DNA of 64,000 nucleotides from Porphyromonas endodontalis ATCC 35406 (GCF_000174815.1 NZ_ACNN01000026.1:1-64000), one strand, 5' to 3'; shown: positions 7,471 through 17,684, counted from the stretch's first letter. Notes: a model not told the origin generated them from the letters alone. Program-made: numbers and translations.

Positions 7471-9396
7471 TTAGTCGAAGCTTTGCTGTATTTCGTTGTT
7501 AGACAATACGCGCATGATTAGTTTCCCTTGCGGAGTGTAGGTACTCTCTTGGCAAGAGAATAGTTTTGCAATAAGAGCTTCAATCCCCTCTGGAGAGACT
7601 GGGAGGTTGCTAATTGCCCCCCTATAATTCGATAATTTGAGGGCGAGGATTTCTACAAGAGCCTCCTTAGTAGAGATGGATTGCTCTAGGGCATTGGATA
7701 TAATTTGTTCGACTAGTTCTTTTGCATCAGTCTCTACCATTTCCGGAACTGCCAAGATAGAGTAGCTCCCTCCCCCGAGTGAGGAAATCTCGAATCCGAT
7801 GGATTCTAGTTCGGGAAGAAGGCTATCCACCAAAGCAACATCCTTTGTAGGGAATGAGCATAACTCAGGAAAAAGTAGCTTACGAGTTGCGTGTTCTTTT
7901 CCCTCTTTGGCAAACTCCCTCTTTACCTCTTCGTAGATAATCCGTTGTTGAGCTCGCTTGTAGTCGATGAGAACAACACCTCTACTAACAGAACTAACGA
8001 TGTATTTATTGTCGTGGAGAAAGCAGGGTGTTTTCTCTAGAGATACTGCCTGAGAAGAAAAATTTTCTTGGGTAGAAAAAAGTTGATTTTGGGGTGGATT
8101 TTTTTCCGAAACTAGGCAGCTTTCCGGAGAGATTGGGGCTGCTTCTTTTTGAGAGAAGGTTGTAGCCCTGTTTTCTTTGTGTTGCTCGAAGCTCTCGAAC
8201 ATGGACTTCCAATCCACCTTCGGTCGCCGAGAGGGGGCTGAATACCCCTTAGCACTTGACTGGGTAATGGGTAGGTCTGTCGAATTAAACGGATTGTAGT
8301 CCGGGTCTAAAGGCTGATCGGGAGAGGGGAGTACCTCTTTTTGTTTCCCTGAGTAAATGGGGATATCTACAACGTTTTTATGCTCGAAGTCTATGGTCGG
8401 TACAGCCATAGTTGTGCTCAGCGACTGCCGAATGGCGATAGCTAGGAGCTTGAAGATGGCTTGTTCGTCGAGGAATTTTATTTCCGTTTTTGTGGGGTGT
8501 ATGTTTACATCAATACGAGAGGGATCGATGGAAAAGAACAGAAAATAATTGGGGGCATAGCCGGGGGAGAGTAGCTTCTCGTACACAGAGAGGATGGCAC
8601 GATGGAAGTAGGGATGGCGCATATATCGCCCATTGACAAACAGATATTGCTCTGCACCTCGTTTCTTTGCGTAGTCCGGTAGGGAAACGAATCCGTTGAT
8701 ATTGGAGATTTCGTTTTCGAAATGGATGGGAATTAACCCCTTATCCACAGACTGTCCCAGCGTGTCTGTGATACGGCGCCGCTGTGTAGTGGCCGGTAGA
8801 TTGAGCGTCAGGTTTCCATCACTATAAAAGGAGAAAGAAACCCCGGGATAGACCAATACGATGCGCTCGAATTGTTCTATAAGGTGTTTTAGCTCGGTCT
8901 GATTGGATTTGAGGAAGCGCCTACGTGCCGGTACATTGAAGAAGACATTTCGTACCATAAAACTACTCCCTACGGGGGCAGCAACGTTGCGTACACTCAC
9001 AACGTCGGAGCCATTAAGGGTAAGTTGGGTAGCCATTTCGTCTTCAGCGCGTCTCGTAGTCAGCTCAACTTGCGCAACGGAGGCAATAGAGGCTAGAGCC
9101 TCCCCCCGAAATCCCATTGAGCGTAGAGAAAAGAGATCTTGGACGTCAGAGATTTTGCTGGTGGCATGACGCTCAAAAGCCATGCGAGCATCCATTTGAG
9201 ACATTCCGCAGCCATCGTCCGTAACCTTGAGACTCGCCTTCCCGGCCTCTTCTACTTCCACAATAATACGCTTTGCACCGGCATCAAGAGAGTTCTCGAC
9301 CAATTCTTTCAGGATGGATGCAGGACGCTGGATAACCTCCCCGGCTGCTATTTGGTTGGCAATACTATCGGGGAGTACATGTATTATATCGCTCAT
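7471..9396 (-). CDS. mutL: DNA mismatch repair protein MutL
   Basis: Couples MutS mismatch recognition to downstream repair. The 641-residue protein has a GHKL ATPase N-terminus: ELVENSLDAGA (31-41, catalytic Glu/Asn), DDGCGM (60-65), ATSKI (78-82) and FRGEALASIASV (96-107). A low-complexity linker (about 345-455) leads to the dimerisation domain. The C-terminal site that usually reads DQHAxxE or, in many Bacteroidetes, DQHRAH is LIDYKRAQQRIIYE here, and the CPHGRP-like site is TPQGKL. Endonuclease activity therefore looks lost or altered. The start overlaps the stop of the upstream small gene by 4 bp, so it is probably translationally coupled. Confidence 0.96.
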   Translation of the reverse strand: MSDIIHVLPDSIANQIAAGEVIQRPASILKELVENSLDAGAKRIIVEVEEAGKASLKVTDDGCGMSQMDARMAFERHATSKISDVQDLFSLRSMGFRGEALASIASVAQVELTTRRAEDEMATQLTLNGSDVVSVRNVAAPVGSSFMVRNVFFNVPARRRFLKSNQTELKHLIEQFERIVLVYPGVSFSFYSDGNLTLNLPATTQRRRITDTLGQSVDKGLIPIHFENEISNINGFVSLPDYAKKRGAEQYLFVNGRYMRHPYFHRAILSVYEKLLSPGYAPNYFLFFSIDPSRIDVNIHPTKTEIKFLDEQAIFKLLAIAIRQSLSTTMAVPTIDFEHKNVVDIPIYSGKQKEVLPSPDQPLDPDYNPFNSTDLPITQSSAKGYSAPSRRPKVDWKSMFESFEQHKENRATTFSQKEAAPISPESCLVSEKNPPQNQLFSTQENFSSQAVSLEKTPCFLHDNKYIVSSVSRGVVLIDYKRAQQRIIYEEVKREFAKEGKEHATRKLLFPELCSFPTKDVALVDSLLPELESIGFEISSLGGGSYSILAVPEMVETDAKELVEQIISNALEQSISTKEALVEILALKLSNYRGAISNLPVSPEGIEALIAKLFSCQESTYTPQGKLIMRVLSNNEIQQSFD

Positions 9397-9803
9397 TTTT
9401 TATAATAGAGGAACCATACCAATACTCCCAATACGAGGAGTACGAGCAGGATCTTTAGTATTTCATTTATTCTCCCTCTGCCCGATATCCCTTTCTCTTC
9501 TTGCTGACTAAGATGGCGCATGTTTTGCAACATAGAGGAGTGGAGTTCGTCAGCAAATTGAGTGCGATGCTCCTCTGTTTGTGCCTTCTTTTTTGCCTCG
9601 TGCTCGGCAATTTGTTTCCCTAAAAGAGTCTCTGTATTGTAGAGGTCTACTTCTTTGTCGGGAGAGATCTCTCCTTTTTCTTCGAGTTCTTTTCGGATGC
9701 GTGCTACTCGCTCCTCTAGGGCTTCTCGCTCTTGATTCCAATAGATTGGCCTGTGTTCGAAGCGTCTTGCTCGTTGATTGTTGAAGAAGAAAAAGAGTCC
9801 CAT
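9393..9803 (-). CDS. Small coiled-coil protein with C-terminal membrane anchor
   Basis: A 136-residue protein of unknown function. A conserved-looking basic N-terminus (FNNQRARRFEHRPIYWNQE) resembles small Bacteroidales proteins with an R-x-F-x-H-x-PIYxD motif (recalled, not checked). A charged predicted coiled coil (about 25-75) follows, then a single hydrophobic segment near the C-terminus (about 114-133, ILLVLLVLGVLVWFLYY) that suggests a tail-anchored membrane protein. It overlaps the 3' end of the OstA-like gene by 88 bp in another frame and the mutL start by 4 bp. The ATG at 9803 keeps the conserved N-terminus, so the overlap looks genuine. Confidence 0.8.
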   Translation of the reverse strand: MGLFFFFNNQRARRFEHRPIYWNQEREALEERVARIRKELEEKGEISPDKEVDLYNTETLLGKQIAEHEAKKKAQTEEHRTQFADELHSSMLQNMRHLSQQEEKGISGRGRINEILKILLVLLVLGVLVWFLYYKK

Positions 9804-11695
9804 AGTTGTTTCATTGCATTATTGAAAATATCAAGAGGCTGGGGAGCCAGCCAAGAGGGTGTGCTTTCATCGGGACGGCGAATGTAGAGACTTAGTTTCT
9901 CTTCTTGCTCCGCTTTGTCCTTATCGTTGCCATCGTTTTGAGACTCTTTCTGCTCTAGAGCGGCTTGCTGAGTCTCTAGCTTCTCTACCTCTTTGTCTAG
10001 GAGTTGATAAGCTGCCAATGCGGCTTGTGCTCCGCTAAAGCCTCGGAGGGTGGAGGCTTGAGGGTGTGTGTAAGGGATGGGAGTTCCTAGAGAATCTAGC
10101 TCTTGGGTAAATAGATCGTCGGGAGATTGGGGGCGTTTCTCCGGCTGCCAAACCAAGCCGCTAATCCTAGATATGTCTGGGCTTACACTCTCAATAGGGT
10201 GAATCCCTCCCGAGGCGGGGCCTTGCCATATTGTTTTTTGCAAAGTATCCGCAGCGAGATAGGTATATACATGCGGCGACTTTATGCGACCCACCGCATA
10301 GTAGTGCTTGATGGATTCTTGCAAGGCATAGTACACCATCTCGACCTCTCCGTGGGCTTGCATCTCTCGTATGCTACTATCCGCAAAGAAAGCAATGAGA
10401 GAATCCCCTTTGATTTGTTCGAACTTATCGTCTTCCAACAGGCGCATGGCCTTTGCATTGAGCCAAGCCGTTGCATGATGTAGCGTGTCATCAGCAAAGT
10501 GCAGGCGTATTGTGTCACCCTCTAGCTGCATGCTATCCCTCCATAGAATAGGGGCTCCATAGAGAGCCATTGTAGAGTCCATAGAGAAGTAATGGAGGGA
10601 GTCTGCTACCGCTTGGGCGTCATTTCTATACACCCTTGTATTGTGGTAGGCTCGCGTTATGCGAATGTCTTTGGGTTCCTGCTTTCGGGTGATTAACTCA
10701 AGAGTATCGGCTCCGAGATAGAGAGTATCGGGCTTTGAGTAATCCGTAAGCCAAGCGTGTTGGGTAGAAAAGGCATACTCTTTATTCTCGTCATAATAAC
10801 CATATTCCCCTCTGAGTATTGCTTGATTTACGGTATCAATCAGCACCATATTACCAAAGGCCTCTGCAAACTTCAACCGATTGTCATAGAGTAGAGAATC
10901 TCCCTCTACGGTACCGTGTGTGTTGTACACTATAGAGCGATCGAGTAGGATACCTAGGTCTTGTTCTGTGTCGTACACTCCCCGTGTGCTTTCTATATGA
11001 CCGGAGTCCGAAACAATATATGTAGGCCCATCATATACTGCAATTTTTGTTCGCGTATTGTAGACGAGATAGTCTGTATTCAGAGTAAAATCGGGATTGA
11101 CAAGTTCTACTGCATCCCGAAAGATAGCTTGGTCTGTACTGGGGGTGTACTCCCCATAGATGGAGGTTAAGGTATTGAGAGAGTCTACAATGGTTCCCGT
11201 ATCGAAGTAATACCCTTTACCTGCAACCCTGTCATAATCCAAACTATCGGTGTAGAGGGTGGCTGTGGAGTTACGAAGCTCCACGGTATTTCTGAGTCTT
11301 GCAAACCGAGCCATTCCATCGTAATTCAGGTATTTCGATAGGATGGTTATAGAGTCCCCTTCGTGTATTTCCACATTTCCGAAAGCTTCAAATTGATCCG
11401 TCTCTTGGTCGAGAAAGGCACTATCACAGGTCATTACCCAATTGAGATGGCGCAGCTGGACATTTCCAACAAGACGCTGTACTCCGGGAGTAAGTTCGGC
11501 ATTATACTCTAGGCGATCTGCATGATCAAGGATAATGCGTCGCGTCCCTTTTGCTTGCGTGTTACCCCCTAAGGTAGGAGGTGGTGGCATTAGGGCGAAC
11601 GAAGAGAAGAGAATAAATAAACCAATGAGCACCACAGTGGAAATCTGCCACCGTGCGTGCTCTTTAGTGTGAGGGTGAGAGTCTTTGTTCGACAT
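9716..11695 (-). CDS. OstA/LptA-like outer-membrane biogenesis protein
   Basis: A 659-residue protein with an N-terminal membrane/signal segment (about 18-36) and repeated OstA-type beta strands of the D-x-(L/A)-x-Y-(D/N) kind (ADRLEYN, SKYLNYD, TDSLDYD, TDYLVYN, GDSLLYD). OstA-like proteins share the beta-jellyroll of LptA/LptD and are linked to lipopolysaccharide transport to the outer membrane. The C-terminus (about 560-659) is low complexity with a Glu/Gln-rich coiled coil. It lies 70 bp downstream of surA, whose E. coli partner lptD depends on SurA, so a role in LPS export fits. Which Lpt component it represents is uncertain. Confidence 0.85.
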   Translation of the reverse strand: MSNKDSHPHTKEHARWQISTVVLIGLFILFSSFALMPPPPTLGGNTQAKGTRRIILDHADRLEYNAELTPGVQRLVGNVQLRHLNWVMTCDSAFLDQETDQFEAFGNVEIHEGDSITILSKYLNYDGMARFARLRNTVELRNSTATLYTDSLDYDRVAGKGYYFDTGTIVDSLNTLTSIYGEYTPSTDQAIFRDAVELVNPDFTLNTDYLVYNTRTKIAVYDGPTYIVSDSGHIESTRGVYDTEQDLGILLDRSIVYNTHGTVEGDSLLYDNRLKFAEAFGNMVLIDTVNQAILRGEYGYYDENKEYAFSTQHAWLTDYSKPDTLYLGADTLELITRKQEPKDIRITRAYHNTRVYRNDAQAVADSLHYFSMDSTMALYGAPILWRDSMQLEGDTIRLHFADDTLHHATAWLNAKAMRLLEDDKFEQIKGDSLIAFFADSSIREMQAHGEVEMVYYALQESIKHYYAVGRIKSPHVYTYLAADTLQKTIWQGPASGGIHPIESVSPDISRISGLVWQPEKRPQSPDDLFTQELDSLGTPIPYTHPQASTLRGFSGAQAALAAYQLLDKEVEKLETQQAALEQKESQNDGNDKDKAEQEEKLSLYIRRPDESTPSWLAPQPLDIFNNAMKQLWDSFSSSTINEQDASNTGQSIGIKSEKP

Positions 11696-11765
11696 TCTCT
11701 ATCGAGATAGGGATCAATCCATGCTCTTAGGGAGGGAGAATGGCTTTTGTGCGACCTTTGTTCGG

Positions 11766-13151
11766 TTATTTATTATCGTGAATCCAACCTGGGTACTTGA
11801 AGTCACAATTGCGATAACCCTCGGCAACTTCGATAAATGTTTTGAGTTGTTGTGTGCGTACCCAATCATCGAGCTCTTGGTTTCGCTTTTGCTGGAGAGC
11901 CATTTCTTTGATTGTTTGATAGTCTTCTGTAAGCGTAGCGCGGTGAGCATCGTGTTTATTGCGAAGTTTTACTATCAAGACCTCTCTATTGCCTTTCTCA
12001 TTGATCATTACGAAAGCTCGTGACAGCTCTCCTACCTTTAGATTAGCCACTTCTCGGCTAATATCTTGGGGAAGCTCCTCAAGAGGGAAGAACGAACTGC
12101 CGGCATAGGTGCTTTGGTAATTGGTATTTACGAGTAATCCCTCGCTATTGCTTGTTTCTTCGTCTTGCGAATATTGAGCTACAGCAGCCTCAAAGGAGAG
12201 GGCTCCACTCGTTATCTGACCGGCTATACTATCGAGTTTGGTAACCTCCGTCTCAAGGGCTTCGTCGGCAACTTTGGGGCGCAAGAGAATGTGGCGGAAG
12301 TTGATAAGATCTCCACGTTTTTCTATGATTTGTACAATGTGGTAGCCTTCTTCACTTTGGATAATGGGAGAAACTCGTTTGTTGTTGGGCATATCGAAGA
12401 GAATGCGAGCGAACTCACTTTCCAAACTCGTTTTGGCCACAAATCCATATTCTCCGCCATTGAGGGCTGTACGAGTGTCTTCGCTGTAGAGGCGAGCAAG
12501 GGTGGAGAAAGAAGTTTTTCCGGAGTTGACCTCTTCAGAGTATTCGCGAAGTTTTTGTTTAATACGATCGATCTCCGATAGCTTTACAATGGGCTTGCGC
12601 ACAATTTTTTGTACTTCTAGTCGGGTAGGAATATAGGGTAGAGAGTCTGTGGGGATGGAGGCGAAGTAAGCACGTATCTCCGACGGACTTACCGAGATGT
12701 TCGACACCAGCTTTTGCTGCATGGCACGCACGATCTCTCCGCTTTTGGCCTGCCGTCTCTGGTCTTCTCTAATCTGAGTTAGACTTTTATTGAAGTACTC
12801 TTCGAGTTTCTCTTTAGAACCCACTTCCGCTATCATCCCTTGGATATTGGCTTCCACATAGCGATTGATCATCGCATCATCTACCGTGATGCTATCAATT
12901 TTTGCCTGGTTGAGGAAGAGCATTTGCACGGCAAGTTGCTCCGGTAGGGCGCACTCTGAGTTGGCATCTAGGCGTACACCTTGAGAGAGAAGGCGTAGCT
13001 TTTGATATTCTACATCGGAGCGAAGGATCGCTTCATCCCCCACCATCCAAACTACTTCGTCTATGACTTGCTGAGCCAATAGGGTACACATGGAGACACA
13101 TGATAGCCCGATGGCTAGAATCCAAGGGCGTAGGGAGTTGAGTCTTTTCAT
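11766..13151 (-). CDS. surA: Periplasmic peptidyl-prolyl isomerase/chaperone SurA
   Basis: A 461-residue secreted protein with an N-terminal signal peptide (about 1-26, cleavage near TLLAQ), a SurA-type chaperone domain (IDEVVWMVGDEAILRSDVE onward) and two parvulin-like domains. The first is around 175-285 (RLEVQKIVRKP ... GEYGFVAK ... SEEGYHIVQIIEKR); the second, more diverged, is around 290-400 (NFRHILLRP). SurA escorts outer-membrane proteins through the periplasm. The gene lies between recQ and the OstA-like gene in one minus-strand run. A second parvulin copy is common in this phylum, so this could be one of several paralogues. Confidence 0.92.
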   Translation of the reverse strand: MKRLNSLRPWILAIGLSCVSMCTLLAQQVIDEVVWMVGDEAILRSDVEYQKLRLLSQGVRLDANSECALPEQLAVQMLFLNQAKIDSITVDDAMINRYVEANIQGMIAEVGSKEKLEEYFNKSLTQIREDQRRQAKSGEIVRAMQQKLVSNISVSPSEIRAYFASIPTDSLPYIPTRLEVQKIVRKPIVKLSEIDRIKQKLREYSEEVNSGKTSFSTLARLYSEDTRTALNGGEYGFVAKTSLESEFARILFDMPNNKRVSPIIQSEEGYHIVQIIEKRGDLINFRHILLRPKVADEALETEVTKLDSIAGQITSGALSFEAAVAQYSQDEETSNSEGLLVNTNYQSTYAGSSFFPLEELPQDISREVANLKVGELSRAFVMINEKGNREVLIVKLRNKHDAHRATLTEDYQTIKEMALQQKRNQELDDWVRTQQLKTFIEVAEGYRNCDFKYPGWIHDNK

Positions 13152-13188
13152 TTTCTTTATTGCTTAGAGAAATGGGGGTTGGGCTAGG

Positions 13189-15363
13189 TTAATTGGCTTG
13201 CTCGGATATGAATTTGATGCGAATAAGACGTAGCTCCTCTAGGGAATAGACATCCCCAAACTCTTCGAGAACAGCATCTATGGAGTCCGTCTCTGATTGC
13301 TTGAGGTAGGTATATACCTCCAAAACATCACTATCATCCATTATCTCTTTGATGGCATAGTCGATATTGATGCCCGTGCCAGAGTATACGATTTCTTCCA
13401 ATTCGGTGAGGAGCTCATCAATCTCTAAATTGTTGAAGAAAGCGATATCTTCGAGCGATACCTTGCGGTCGATCTGTTCGATAATGGTGAGCTTGATCTT
13501 AGACTTGTTGGGGATAGTACGTACATGGAAGTCTATGGGGCGTTCTATTTCATTCTCCTCCACATGTTTGCGAATGAGCTTGAGGAATTCGGCTCCGTAG
13601 CGCTTTACCTTACTCGAACTTACTCCGGGAATGTTCTGTAATTCCTCCTCGGTGGTGGGGTAGAGTGTAGCCATAGCCTTGAGAGAGGCATCTTGGAAGA
13701 TCACGTAAGCCGGCACCTTTAGTTGTAGAGCCATCGTCTTACGAAATTCTTTCATGATAGAGAAAAGCTCGGGGTCTCCTGCCTCTCCGGAAGCATCCTC
13801 TTTACCTACCATGGCATCCTCTTCATCGTCTTGATCATCAATTACGACCTCGAATTTGGTGGGCTTCTTTAGGAACTTTTTTCCCTTTGCTGTTACCTTC
13901 AGGATACCATAGTTCTCTACATCCTTGTCTATAAATCCTCCTATCACAGCTTGGCTAATGACGCATTGCCATAGATCGGCATCTACATCATTTCCTTGCC
14001 CAAAGCACTCTAGTTCGGTATGGCCATAGGCTTCTGTATCCGCAGTATCCACGCCTCTTAGCACGTCTACTACGTATTCTGCTTTGAATTTTTCTTTGAG
14101 TGCGAGTACCGTCTCTATGAGAGATTGTAACCACTCACTTGCGTTTAATTTCTTTTTTGACATCGTACAATTGTCACAATTTCCACAATTCTCCTCTCTG
14201 TATTCTTCTCCAAAATAATGAAGTAGGAGCTTGCGCCTACATAGGGCGGACTCGGCATAGTTACTTGTTTCTGCAAGCAGTTGTTTGCCTATCTCTCGCT
14301 CACTATTGCTCTTGTCTTGCATAAACTTTTCCAACCGTTGCATGTCGCTCTGGCTGTAGTAAGCAATGCATACTCCCTCTCCTCCGTCTCGTCCCGCTCT
14401 ACCGGTCTCTTGATAATATCCCTCAAGACTTTTAGGCATATCGTAGTGAATGACAAAGCGTACATCGGGCTTGTCTATCCCCATGCCAAAGGCGATGGTT
14501 GCTACAATTACCTGGCACTCTTCGCTAAGGAATGCATCTTGATTAGCGGCTCGCTCTTGAGCATCTAAACCGGCATGATAAGGAAGGGCACGGATACCAT
14601 TGATCCGAAGAATCTTGGCAAAAGTAGTGACTTTGCTCCGACTCATGCAATAGACTATGCCACTTTTTTGAGGATTTGAGAGAACAAATCGAACAATATT
14701 TCGATCAACATCCTCATTTTTAGGGAGTATGCTGTAGAAAAGATTGGGTCGATTAAATGAAGATCGGAAGATATGAGCTTGAGGAATTTGTAGGGTTCGC
14801 AGGATATCGTGCTCCACCTTGGGGGTGGCTGTTGCCGTGAGAGCAATGATGGGACGGCGTCCTATAACATCGATCATAGGGCGTATTTTACGATACTCCG
14901 GACGGAAGTCATGACCCCACTCAGAGATGCAATGAGCTTCGTCTATGGCAAAGAAGGAAATAGAAATAGATTGTAAGAAAGCTTGGTTCTCCTCCTTAGT
15001 AAGACACTCGGGGGTAACATAGAGAAGTTTGGTTCGCCCCGCTAGGGTGTCCTGTCGCACAAGATCCATTTGACTCTTGCGTAGAGACGAATTAAAGAAG
15101 TGCACTACACAGTCGTCATTACAGTAGCTACGTAAAGCATCTACTTGGTTCTTCATAAGAGCAATGAGAGGAGAGATGATAATTGCCGTCCCCTCAGAGA
15201 TAAGGGCGGGCAACTGGTAACACATACTTTTCCCCCCTCCGGTAGGCATCAACACAAAACAATCTTTGCCCTCCAATAGGGCGCAAATAATCTCTTCTTG
15301 GTGATTTTTGAATGTCTCGAAGCCAAAATGCTCTTTGAGATGAGCCAGTAGGGTTAGATCCAT
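13189..15363 (-). CDS. recQ: ATP-dependent DNA helicase RecQ
   Basis: A 3'-5' DNA helicase used in recombination and fork repair. The 724-residue protein has motif I TGGGKS (41-46), motif II DEAH (141-144), the aromatic-rich loop, motif VI QETGRAGRDG, and an RQC zinc-binding region (CRRKLLLHYFG ... CGNCDNC). An HRDC domain (about 555-630) and an extra C-terminal helical region of roughly 100 residues complete it, making it longer than E. coli RecQ (about 609). The ATG at 15363 is preferred to an upstream in-frame TTG at 15390, because the former begins MDLTLLAHLKEHFGF as expected. It is 35 bp downstream of clpX. Confidence 0.95.
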   Translation of the reverse strand: MDLTLLAHLKEHFGFETFKNHQEEIICALLEGKDCFVLMPTGGGKSMCYQLPALISEGTAIIISPLIALMKNQVDALRSYCNDDCVVHFFNSSLRKSQMDLVRQDTLAGRTKLLYVTPECLTKEENQAFLQSISISFFAIDEAHCISEWGHDFRPEYRKIRPMIDVIGRRPIIALTATATPKVEHDILRTLQIPQAHIFRSSFNRPNLFYSILPKNEDVDRNIVRFVLSNPQKSGIVYCMSRSKVTTFAKILRINGIRALPYHAGLDAQERAANQDAFLSEECQVIVATIAFGMGIDKPDVRFVIHYDMPKSLEGYYQETGRAGRDGGEGVCIAYYSQSDMQRLEKFMQDKSNSEREIGKQLLAETSNYAESALCRRKLLLHYFGEEYREENCGNCDNCTMSKKKLNASEWLQSLIETVLALKEKFKAEYVVDVLRGVDTADTEAYGHTELECFGQGNDVDADLWQCVISQAVIGGFIDKDVENYGILKVTAKGKKFLKKPTKFEVVIDDQDDEEDAMVGKEDASGEAGDPELFSIMKEFRKTMALQLKVPAYVIFQDASLKAMATLYPTTEEELQNIPGVSSSKVKRYGAEFLKLIRKHVEENEIERPIDFHVRTIPNKSKIKLTIIEQIDRKVSLEDIAFFNNLEIDELLTELEEIVYSGTGINIDYAIKEIMDDSDVLEVYTYLKQSETDSIDAVLEEFGDVYSLEELRLIRIKFISEQAN

Positions 15364-15398
15364 GTTAGAGGAGTGGGGGATAGAATGCAATCTCTCTT

Positions 15399-16661
15399 CT
15401 AATTGCGAATATGTAGTTCCTTGCTATGCTCTTGTGCGTATTCTCGTGTTACGAGAAGTTCGGAAACGTCGGTATTACCCGGGAGGGTGTACATCGCTTC
15501 CATCATGATTGTTTCCACTACGGAGCGAAGTCCTCTAGCTCCCAGTTCCTCTTTGATCGTTTTGTCTACGATATAGTCGAGAGCCTCATCGGTAAAATGA
15601 AGTTTGATTCCATCCATTGCAAAGAGTTTTACGTACTGACCGATAATGGCGTTTTTAGGTTCAGTAAGAATGCTCTTGAGGGTACTTCTTTCTAGAGGAT
15701 CAAGATAAGTAAGGATGGGGAGACGCCCAAGGATCTCGGGAATAAGCCCATAGGCTCTAAGATCTTGGTGGGAGACATGTTTGAGAAGATGCTGAGGATC
15801 AACATGAGAACGCTCACCTTCTTCTTGGTAACCAATGTAGCGAGTATTTAATCTGTTGGCAATTTTTCGTTCGATACCATCGAAAGCCCCTGCACAGATA
15901 AATAGAATATGACGAGTATTTACGTGGATGAACTTTTGATCGGGGTGCTTGCGACCGCCTGCCGGAGGTACATTGATAATGGACCCCTCAAGCAACTTGA
16001 GCAACCCTTGCTGCACACCCTCTCCACTCACGTCGCGAGTAATGGAGGGATTATCACTTTTGCGCGCAATTTTGTCTATCTCATCAATGAATACGATTCC
16101 ACGCTCTGCTGCTCTTTCGTCGTAGTTGCACGATTGCAAAAGACGAGTGAGGATACTTTCAATATCTTCCCCTACATAACCAGCTTCGGTAAGTACGGTA
16201 GCATCTGCAATGGCAAAGGGTACGTCTAGCATACGGGCTATAGTCTGGGCAAGGAGTGTCTTACCTGTACCCGTAGGCCCTACCATGATGATATTGCTTT
16301 TTTCTACCTCAATATCTTCGTCATTGGGCACTTGGAGCACCCGTTTATAGTGATTGTATACAGCAACCGAGAGGTATTTTTTTGCAGCATCTTGTCCAAC
16401 TACATATTGGTCTAAGAAGGCTTTTATGTCTTTGGGGCGGGGCAATTTTTCAAAACAAAGGTCTGCTTTGGGAGGGTTCTCTACCGTGCTATCTACAGGA
16501 GTAGGACCCATCGCTTGGCGGATCATCTTGTTCATTTCGTTGATACAAAGGTCACATATGGCTACACCTTCTTCGCCTTGTATCAAGAAGTTTACATCTT
16601 CTTCTCCACGTCCACAATAGCTGCAATGCTTATGATTGCCGTCTTTCTTTTTAGGAGCCAT
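15399..16661 (-). CDS. clpX: ATP-dependent Clp protease ATP-binding subunit ClpX
   Basis: AAA+ unfoldase that feeds substrates to ClpP. The 420-residue protein has the N-terminal C4 zinc finger (Cys 13, 16, 36, 39), Walker A GPTGTGKT (128-135), a GYVGEDIES pore loop, Walker B FIDEIDKI, and a C-terminal D2 domain. The IGF-type ClpP-docking loop appears as [10 protein letters not shown], where IGY replaces IGF. Length and order are normal. It starts 49 bp after the clpP stop, forming the usual clpP-clpX pair. Confidence 0.97.
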   Translation of the reverse strand: MAPKKKDGNHKHCSYCGRGEEDVNFLIQGEEGVAICDLCINEMNKMIRQAMGPTPVDSTVENPPKADLCFEKLPRPKDIKAFLDQYVVGQDAAKKYLSVAVYNHYKRVLQVPNDEDIEVEKSNIIMVGPTGTGKTLLAQTIARMLDVPFAIADATVLTEAGYVGEDIESILTRLLQSCNYDERAAERGIVFIDEIDKIARKSDNPSITRDVSGEGVQQGLLKLLEGSIINVPPAGGRKHPDQKFIHVNTRHILFICAGAFDGIERKIANRLNTRYIGYQEEGERSHVDPQHLLKHVSHQDLRAYGLIPEILGRLPILTYLDPLERSTLKSILTEPKNAIIGQYVKLFAMDGIKLHFTDEALDYIVDKTIKEELGARGLRSVVETIMMEAMYTLPGNTDVSELLVTREYAQEHSKELHIRN

Positions 16662-16710
16662 CTCTCTTTTTACTGGAGGAGTACTATCTCTTTGTGTGTA
16701 TAGAGGTCAA

Positions 16711-17397
16711 TCAGTTTCCTTTCTTTGGCTTGGGGCTGAGTACCTTATCAATCATACCATAAGCCTGAGCCTCTTCGGCTGTCATCCATTTGTCTCGATC
16801 GCTATCGCGTTCAATGACTTCTAGTGGTTGCCCGGAGTGCTCAGAGATGATTTTGTAAAGCTCTCCCTTTACACGCAAGATCTCTTTTGCTGCGATCTCT
16901 ATATCACTGGCTTGCCCTTGCATTCCGCCCAAAGGCTGATGAATCATGACACGAGAGTGCGGTAGTGCAAACCTTTTTCCATGAGAGCCGGCTACTAACA
17001 GTACTGCCGCCATAGAGGCTGCCATACCCGTACAGATAGTAGATACGTCGCAACTGATATACTGCATTGTGTCGTAGATCCCATAACCGGCATATACAGA
17101 TCCGCCTGGGGAGTTGATATAAATAGAGATGTCTTTTCCGGGATCAGAGCTATCCAAGAATAGTAGTTGAGCTTGTATTACGTTGGCGGTATAATCGTCT
17201 ACACCCGCACCAAGGAAAATGATCCTATCCATCATAAGACGAGAGAATACGTCCATTTGAGCCACATTGAGCTGGCGTTCTTCTATGATAGTAGGGGACA
17301 CATAACCTCCGTTTGCGGATATGTAATGGTGTAGGGTATTGCTGTTGAGCCCTAGCTTACGGGTTGCAAAGTGCTTAAATTCGTCTTGTACTGTCAT
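16711..17397 (-). CDS. clpP: ATP-dependent Clp protease proteolytic subunit ClpP
   Basis: Serine protease forming the degradation chamber of ClpXP. The catalytic triad is visible: Ser128 (GMAASMAA), His153 (SRVMIHQP) and Asp198 (ERDSDRD). The 228-residue length includes an N-terminal extension of about 30 residues relative to E. coli mature ClpP, as seen in Bacteroidales. It is the first gene of a compact run clpP-clpX-recQ-surA-ostA-like-small gene-mutL, transcribed from a TACCTTTG box at 17482-17489. The trigger factor gene tig, often next to clpP, is not here. Confidence 0.97.
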   Translation of the reverse strand: MTVQDEFKHFATRKLGLNSNTLHHYISANGGYVSPTIIEERQLNVAQMDVFSRLMMDRIIFLGAGVDDYTANVIQAQLLFLDSSDPGKDISIYINSPGGSVYAGYGIYDTMQYISCDVSTICTGMAASMAAVLLVAGSHGKRFALPHSRVMIHQPLGGMQGQASDIEIAAKEILRVKGELYKIISEHSGQPLEVIERDSDRDKWMTAEEAQAYGMIDKVLSPKPKKGN

Positions 17398-17481
17398 CTT
17401 GTATCTGTTTCGCTATCTCTATGCTTATAAGATGCCTTTAGGGTAGGTAAGCCCTCAAGAGAGATTCCCTATCTACCAAAA

Positions 17482-17489
17482 CAAAGGTA
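17482..17489 (-). promoter_or_regulatory. Candidate clpP operon promoter -7 box (TACCTTTG)
   Basis: Perfect TAnnTTTG match on the minus strand, 85 bp upstream of the clpP ATG, in an AT-rich, TTG-rich stretch. The exact -33 element is unclear. Confidence 0.5.
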
Positions 17490-17648
17490 ATAAAAACAAT
17501 AACAATAATCTCCCCCTTTCATCCATCTCTCAAGCAAGAGGAGGGGGAGCAATGGTGTGCTAGAGGGGTGTTTCAGAATCTCTTCTTAGAAGACAGACTT
17601 CTTACTTCCCCTCTGGTAGAGAATCTATTGAAGGCAAAAGAAAGAATT

Positions 17649-17679
17649 ACAGCCCATGGATTTCTTCTCCACGGGCTGT
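17649..17679 (-). terminator. Terminator-like hairpin after clpB
   Basis: ACAGCCCGTGG and CCATGGGCTGT pair with a single mismatch around a 9-nt loop, 6 bp beyond the clpB stop. The trailing minus-strand sequence is T-rich (AATTCTTTCTTTT) but interrupted. Confidence 0.55.
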
Positions 17680-17684
17680 AAAAT

